Under the pieces are notes generated by a model. It did not search any database and was not told the origin of the DNA. It worked only from the letters and a program-made list of their open reading frames with translations. Source: Sphingobacterium mizutaii (lineage in GTDB: Bacteria > Bacteroidota > Bacteroidia > Sphingobacteriales > Sphingobacteriaceae). From it: 64,000 bases of DNA. Positions within the stretch are counted from its first letter, which is position 1; every line of letters begins with the position of its first letter. Where the stretch lies: positions 3,286,001 through 3,350,000 of the forward strand of contig NZ_LT906468.1 in NCBI RefSeq assembly GCF_900187125.1, written 5' to 3'. The position numbers and the translations under genes were made by a program. Below are positions 60,878-64,000 of this stretch, piece by piece.

Positions 60878-62518
60878 CTAAAAATCTCCATAAAGATTAC
60901 GGAAACTTGAACGTAATCCTACCGTAATCACCCCAGATTTCTGGGTTGCAGCTTTTTCAATCTTGTTGTAGCGTTGTGTATAGCCCACCTCAAATCTTAA
61001 ATTATACTTCGGATTCAATACATAGGCTGCTTTAAGATCGGCATAGTATAGATCGTTCTGTACACCTTGGCCAATTTTGTTACCATAGGTATTAGGAGCT
61101 GATCTATATGATTGGAAAATATCACCACCATAATTGATAAACTGACCCATTGGCCCCATTGGATCAGTACCATAACGACTGTACATACCTTGAAGAGAAA
61201 AATCAAAACGATTCCAAGAATAATTGGCAATACCAATCAACTCCCTGAAGTTTGCACCTCTAGGATGTGCCAAAGGTTCTCCTCTATTGCTGTAATTTGA
61301 AATGGATACAAAGTGCTGATAGGTATATGGACGAACTGCATTATATTCTCCCAAAACATTTAAGTTCCTTACACCGAAGATGTTAAATGCTTTTGCACCT
61401 AATTGCACACCCCATTTATTGTGTTTATACCCATTATTCGAGAAGAATTCTTTCGCAGTAAATTCACCCAAAAGGAACTGCCCATAGGCGGTTAAGTTAT
61501 CCAAGATCTTATACTTTGCATTCAAACCCAAGAACATCTTGTCTGGGGATGAAATATTATTGTTTTCCACCGGTCTAAGGAACAATACAGGGTTAATGTA
61601 GTTAAAATCAAAACCTCTATGTCCCGCTTGATTGCGATTTGCCCAAATAACGGATTGGAAGAATCCTAATGATAAACGATTAGTTACATTCCAATCCAAA
61701 TATTGGAATGCTCCCCATTTGATTCCATCTCCAAAACGATCTCCTGAATTCAGGGAGTCAATTCTCGGATTATTCGGATCGGTCATATAGGCCCAAATGG
61801 ACGTATATTGTACATTCCCCACCTTACCTGTCAGTTTCAAATGCGCCATATTTGCTGAAAAATCAGATAATAGTACCGAACGATAACCATCACCGATAAA
61901 GTTCTTATCATAAGCCAAGGTTGCTTGCAGATAATCACTGAAATCATAGGTTAAATTCGCCGTTGCATACATCCAATCTTTTGTCCTATTAAAAGGTCTC
62001 TTTGCCATCGCCTGTCCCGGAACGACCTTCGACTGCATGATATACTCATCGATATGTCTCGGGAAAACACCTTGGTTCTCGAAGAAGTTACCATAGAAAG
62101 TGAATTTATCTTTGATGGTAACACCAGCTTGAACACCACGTGTATTTAACCAAGTGGTCCTTTTATCAGGATCAATCATTTCCGTACCGATAACAAAATC
62201 AGGTAAAACATCTAAATAAAAGGTATGGTCGTCTTTTTCAACTTGCACAAGATGCTCATTGAAAATCTTGCGCATAAACCAATTATCAGAATCCACAGCA
62301 TTCAATGATTGAATCGAATCCATCTTCTCTAACAATCGCCCTTTGAACAAATAGGGTTTTGAAGAAGTATGATAACGTGTATTTGGGGAGTACAACTCCT
62401 CATCGTACTTTTGATAATGCTGAAAAGAGTAAGGCTGATTTTTGACTTGCGCATGCAATTGGCCAATGGCACTAATGCTGAGCAGTCCGGCTATGGCAAA
62501 TGATAAAGTATGTTTCAT
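60878..62518 (-). CDS. Outer-membrane beta-barrel, RemB/Wzi-like
   Basis: The 546-residue protein has a signal peptide (to about residue 23, QLHAQ). After an N-terminal region with WFMRKIFNEHLVQVEKDDHTF and a YLDVLPDFVIG strand, many amphipathic beta strands follow (YGNFFENQGVFP, YDKNFIGDGYRSVLLSDFS, FDFNYINPVLFLRPVE). The C-terminus is SSFRNLYGDF, ending in Phe. These are features of the RemB/Wzi-type outer-membrane proteins linked with gliding or capsule assembly in Bacteroidota. A specific role is not established here, as gliding is not expected in every genus. Confidence 0.76.
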   Translation of the reverse strand: MKHTLSFAIAGLLSISAIGQLHAQVKNQPYSFQHYQKYDEELYSPNTRYHTSSKPYLFKGRLLEKMDSIQSLNAVDSDNWFMRKIFNEHLVQVEKDDHTFYLDVLPDFVIGTEMIDPDKRTTWLNTRGVQAGVTIKDKFTFYGNFFENQGVFPRHIDEYIMQSKVVPGQAMAKRPFNRTKDWMYATANLTYDFSDYLQATLAYDKNFIGDGYRSVLLSDFSANMAHLKLTGKVGNVQYTSIWAYMTDPNNPRIDSLNSGDRFGDGIKWGAFQYLDWNVTNRLSLGFFQSVIWANRNQAGHRGFDFNYINPVLFLRPVENNNISSPDKMFLGLNAKYKILDNLTAYGQFLLGEFTAKEFFSNNGYKHNKWGVQLGAKAFNIFGVRNLNVLGEYNAVRPYTYQHFVSISNYSNRGEPLAHPRGANFRELIGIANYSWNRFDFSLQGMYSRYGTDPMGPMGQFINYGGDIFQSYRSAPNTYGNKIGQGVQNDLYYADLKAAYVLNPKYNLRFEVGYTQRYNKIEKAATQKSGVITVGLRSSFRNLYGDF

Positions 62519-62711
62519 AAATTATTAGTCGAGATGTTTGGGCTATACTATCAAATTTTATTCCTAAAAACTCCCAAAGGTACTTTTATTAATTGAGCTA
62601 AACTTAATTTTGCTCATATTAAACGCTAAAACGTTTAGTCTAGACAAGGTAAAATCAAGTACAATTTGTATATTGCTACCTAATTAATTGTAAAACTATT
62701 CTATTAAAAAT

Positions 62712-64000
62712 ATGAAGCGTAGAACTTTTCTTCAAAATTCTGCCTTATTGGGCGCAGGAATGCTAGCTAGCAAGTTCTCTTTTGCTGAGGGAATCAATGA
62801 CTTTCCTGTGGTCCGTACTCCGGTAGACAAACGCCATTTCAGCAGTAAGTTGGTGGAAGGCATGATCAAGGAATTCCAGAAAAATGTAGCCGATAAGGAA
62901 TTAGGTTGGATGTTCAACAACTGCCTTCCCAATACCTTGGACACAACCGTATATGATGAATCTAAAGGCGATAGAAAATTGACTTATGTCATCACGGGCG
63001 ACATCGATGCGATGTGGCTTCGCGACAGTAGTGCACAGGTATGGCCCTACATTCAGTTTGTCAATAAGGACAAAGATCTAAAAAACATGATCCTGGGTTT
63101 GATCAACAAACAATCCGAATGTATCAATATCGACCCTTATGCCAATGCATTTTATAATGACCCGACAAAAAAAGGGGAATGGTTTACTGATCACACCGAC
63201 ATGAAACCAGGAATGCATGAACGAAAATGGGAGATCGACTCACTTTGCTACCCTATCCGTCTTGCTTATCGCTATTGGAAGGAAACAAATGACAAAACCC
63301 CATTTGATGACACCTGGGTTAAAGCACAAGAAGCAACTTTAAGAACTTTTAAAGAACAACAACGTAAAAACGGATTAGGACCCTATAAGTTTGAAAGAAC
63401 CACATCTAGAGGTTCCGATACCCTACAGGTCGATGGATATGGGTACCCTGTAAACCCAGTTGGCTTGATCGTTTCCAGCTTCCGTCCTTCCGATGACTGT
63501 AGTATCTTCGGGTTCTTGATCCCTTCTAATCTCTTTGCCATTGTCAGCCTTCGTCAGTCTGCCGAAATCCTTCGCAAGGTTAAAAACAATACTACCTTAG
63601 CTTCGGAAATGGAAGCCCTTGCCAACGAAGTTGAAGCAGCTGTCAAGCAATATGGCATTATAGACCATCCTACCCATGGCCGTGTTTATGCATTTGAAGT
63701 GGATGGATTTGGTAGTTACTTGATGATGGATGATGCCAATGTACCAAGTTTATTGGCTCTTCCCTATTTAGGTGCAGTTGATGTAAATGATGAAGTGTAC
63801 CAAAGAACAAGGAACTTTATCCTATCCGACAAAAACCCATTCTTCTTTAAGGGAAAATTTGCTGAAGGAATCGGTGGGCCACATATCGGCCGCGATATGA
63901 TTTGGCCAATGTCCATCATCATGCGCGCAAATACATCAAACAATGATGAAGAAATTCGTCAGTGTGTGCAAACTTTAAAGAAAACGCATGGGGGAACAGG
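62712..64000 (+). CDS. GH125-family exo-alpha-1,6-mannosidase (partial, runs off the window)
   Basis: The frame starts at ATG 62712 and stays open for 429 codons to the window end; about 50 residues appear to be missing. The N-terminus MKRRTFLQNSALLGAG is a Tat-type signal (twin Arg). The GH125 core has VITGDIDAMWLRDSSAQVWP (about 95-114), a WEIDSLCYPIRLAYRYW region with a conserved Asp, and GYPVNPVGLIVSSFRPSDD. GH125 enzymes remove terminal alpha-1,6-linked mannose from N-glycans or mannans. It may start a mannan-degrading locus to the right, since the other window end also holds a glycan-binding operon. Confidence 0.9.
   Translation, partial: MKRRTFLQNSALLGAGMLASKFSFAEGINDFPVVRTPVDKRHFSSKLVEGMIKEFQKNVADKELGWMFNNCLPNTLDTTVYDESKGDRKLTYVITGDIDAMWLRDSSAQVWPYIQFVNKDKDLKNMILGLINKQSECINIDPYANAFYNDPTKKGEWFTDHTDMKPGMHERKWEIDSLCYPIRLAYRYWKETNDKTPFDDTWVKAQEATLRTFKEQQRKNGLGPYKFERTTSRGSDTLQVDGYGYPVNPVGLIVSSFRPSDDCSIFGFLIPSNLFAIVSLRQSAEILRKVKNNTTLASEMEALANEVEAAVKQYGIIDHPTHGRVYAFEVDGFGSYLMMDDANVPSLLALPYLGAVDVNDEVYQRTRNFILSDKNPFFFKGKFAEGIGGPHIGRDMIWPMSIIMRANTSNNDEEIRQCVQTLKKTHGGT

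Overview
The window looks like a chromosomal segment of a Sphingobacterium-like member of the Bacteroidota (Sphingobacteriaceae). The signs are DUF1735/PKD/discoidin surface lipoproteins, a YajC-DUF1573-long NusB cluster, paired DUF3857 proteins, a GNAT-nitrilase fusion, RemB/Wzi-type outer-membrane barrels, DUF1080 and GH125 proteins, and -7 boxes of the TAnnTTTG type in place of sigma70 -10 boxes. The assignment rests on gene content and architecture; no database search was possible. No rRNA, CRISPR array, prophage or intact transposon was seen.

Layout. 1-2482: end of a glycan-utilisation (Sus-like) operon with two discoidin-tailed lipoproteins. 2483-2900: repeat-rich gap. 2901-5770: yajC, DUF1573, nusB and a Leu/Glu dehydrogenase-family gene, minus strand. 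5912-11651: ABC exporter with an in-frame stop near its end, then two overlapping DUF3857/transglutaminase-like genes. 11688-11761: tRNA-Ala(GGC). 12078-12699: rpmA and rplU. 13097-16152: two secreted proteins and glmM. 16344-20841: PAP2 phosphatase, ZIP transporter, a MarR regulator, and feoA-feoB with a small Cys-rich partner. 21248-25111: amino-acid permease, YhhN protein, asnB. 25608-28403: an accessory-looking module (DJ-1/PfpI protein, AraC regulator, NAD-epimerase-like protein) next to a decayed tyrosine-recombinase remnant at 28832-28990. 29094-31868: UbiD decarboxylase and an NAD(P)-binding protein. 32072-37555: divergent photolyase/cryptochrome, sucA, sucB. 37654-42498: outer-membrane barrel and two LTA-synthase-like phosphotransferases. 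42649-46673: valS, PepSY-like lipoprotein, HdeD-like protein. 46734-52909: RND permease, adaptor, TolC and TetR, with twin operators. 53052-60844: hsp20, folB, DUF1080, GNAT-nitrilase, DUF3467, M42 peptidase, lgt, MFS exporter, aroQ. 60878-64000: RemB/Wzi-like barrel and a GH125 mannosidase cut by the window end.

Most of this is housekeeping and envelope biology. The best leads are: an 18-base motif (16/18 identical) placed exactly 73 bases upstream of both the epimerase and DJ-1 genes, a likely AraC operator; a Lys-to-Ser change at the catalytic lysine of the Leu dehydrogenase; a TGA interrupting the conserved tail of the ABC exporter; a three-armed repeat at 2715-2784 that can form two mutually exclusive hairpins; and several small dispersed inverted-repeat elements in gaps. 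I did not find a clear, wholly new multi-gene system.
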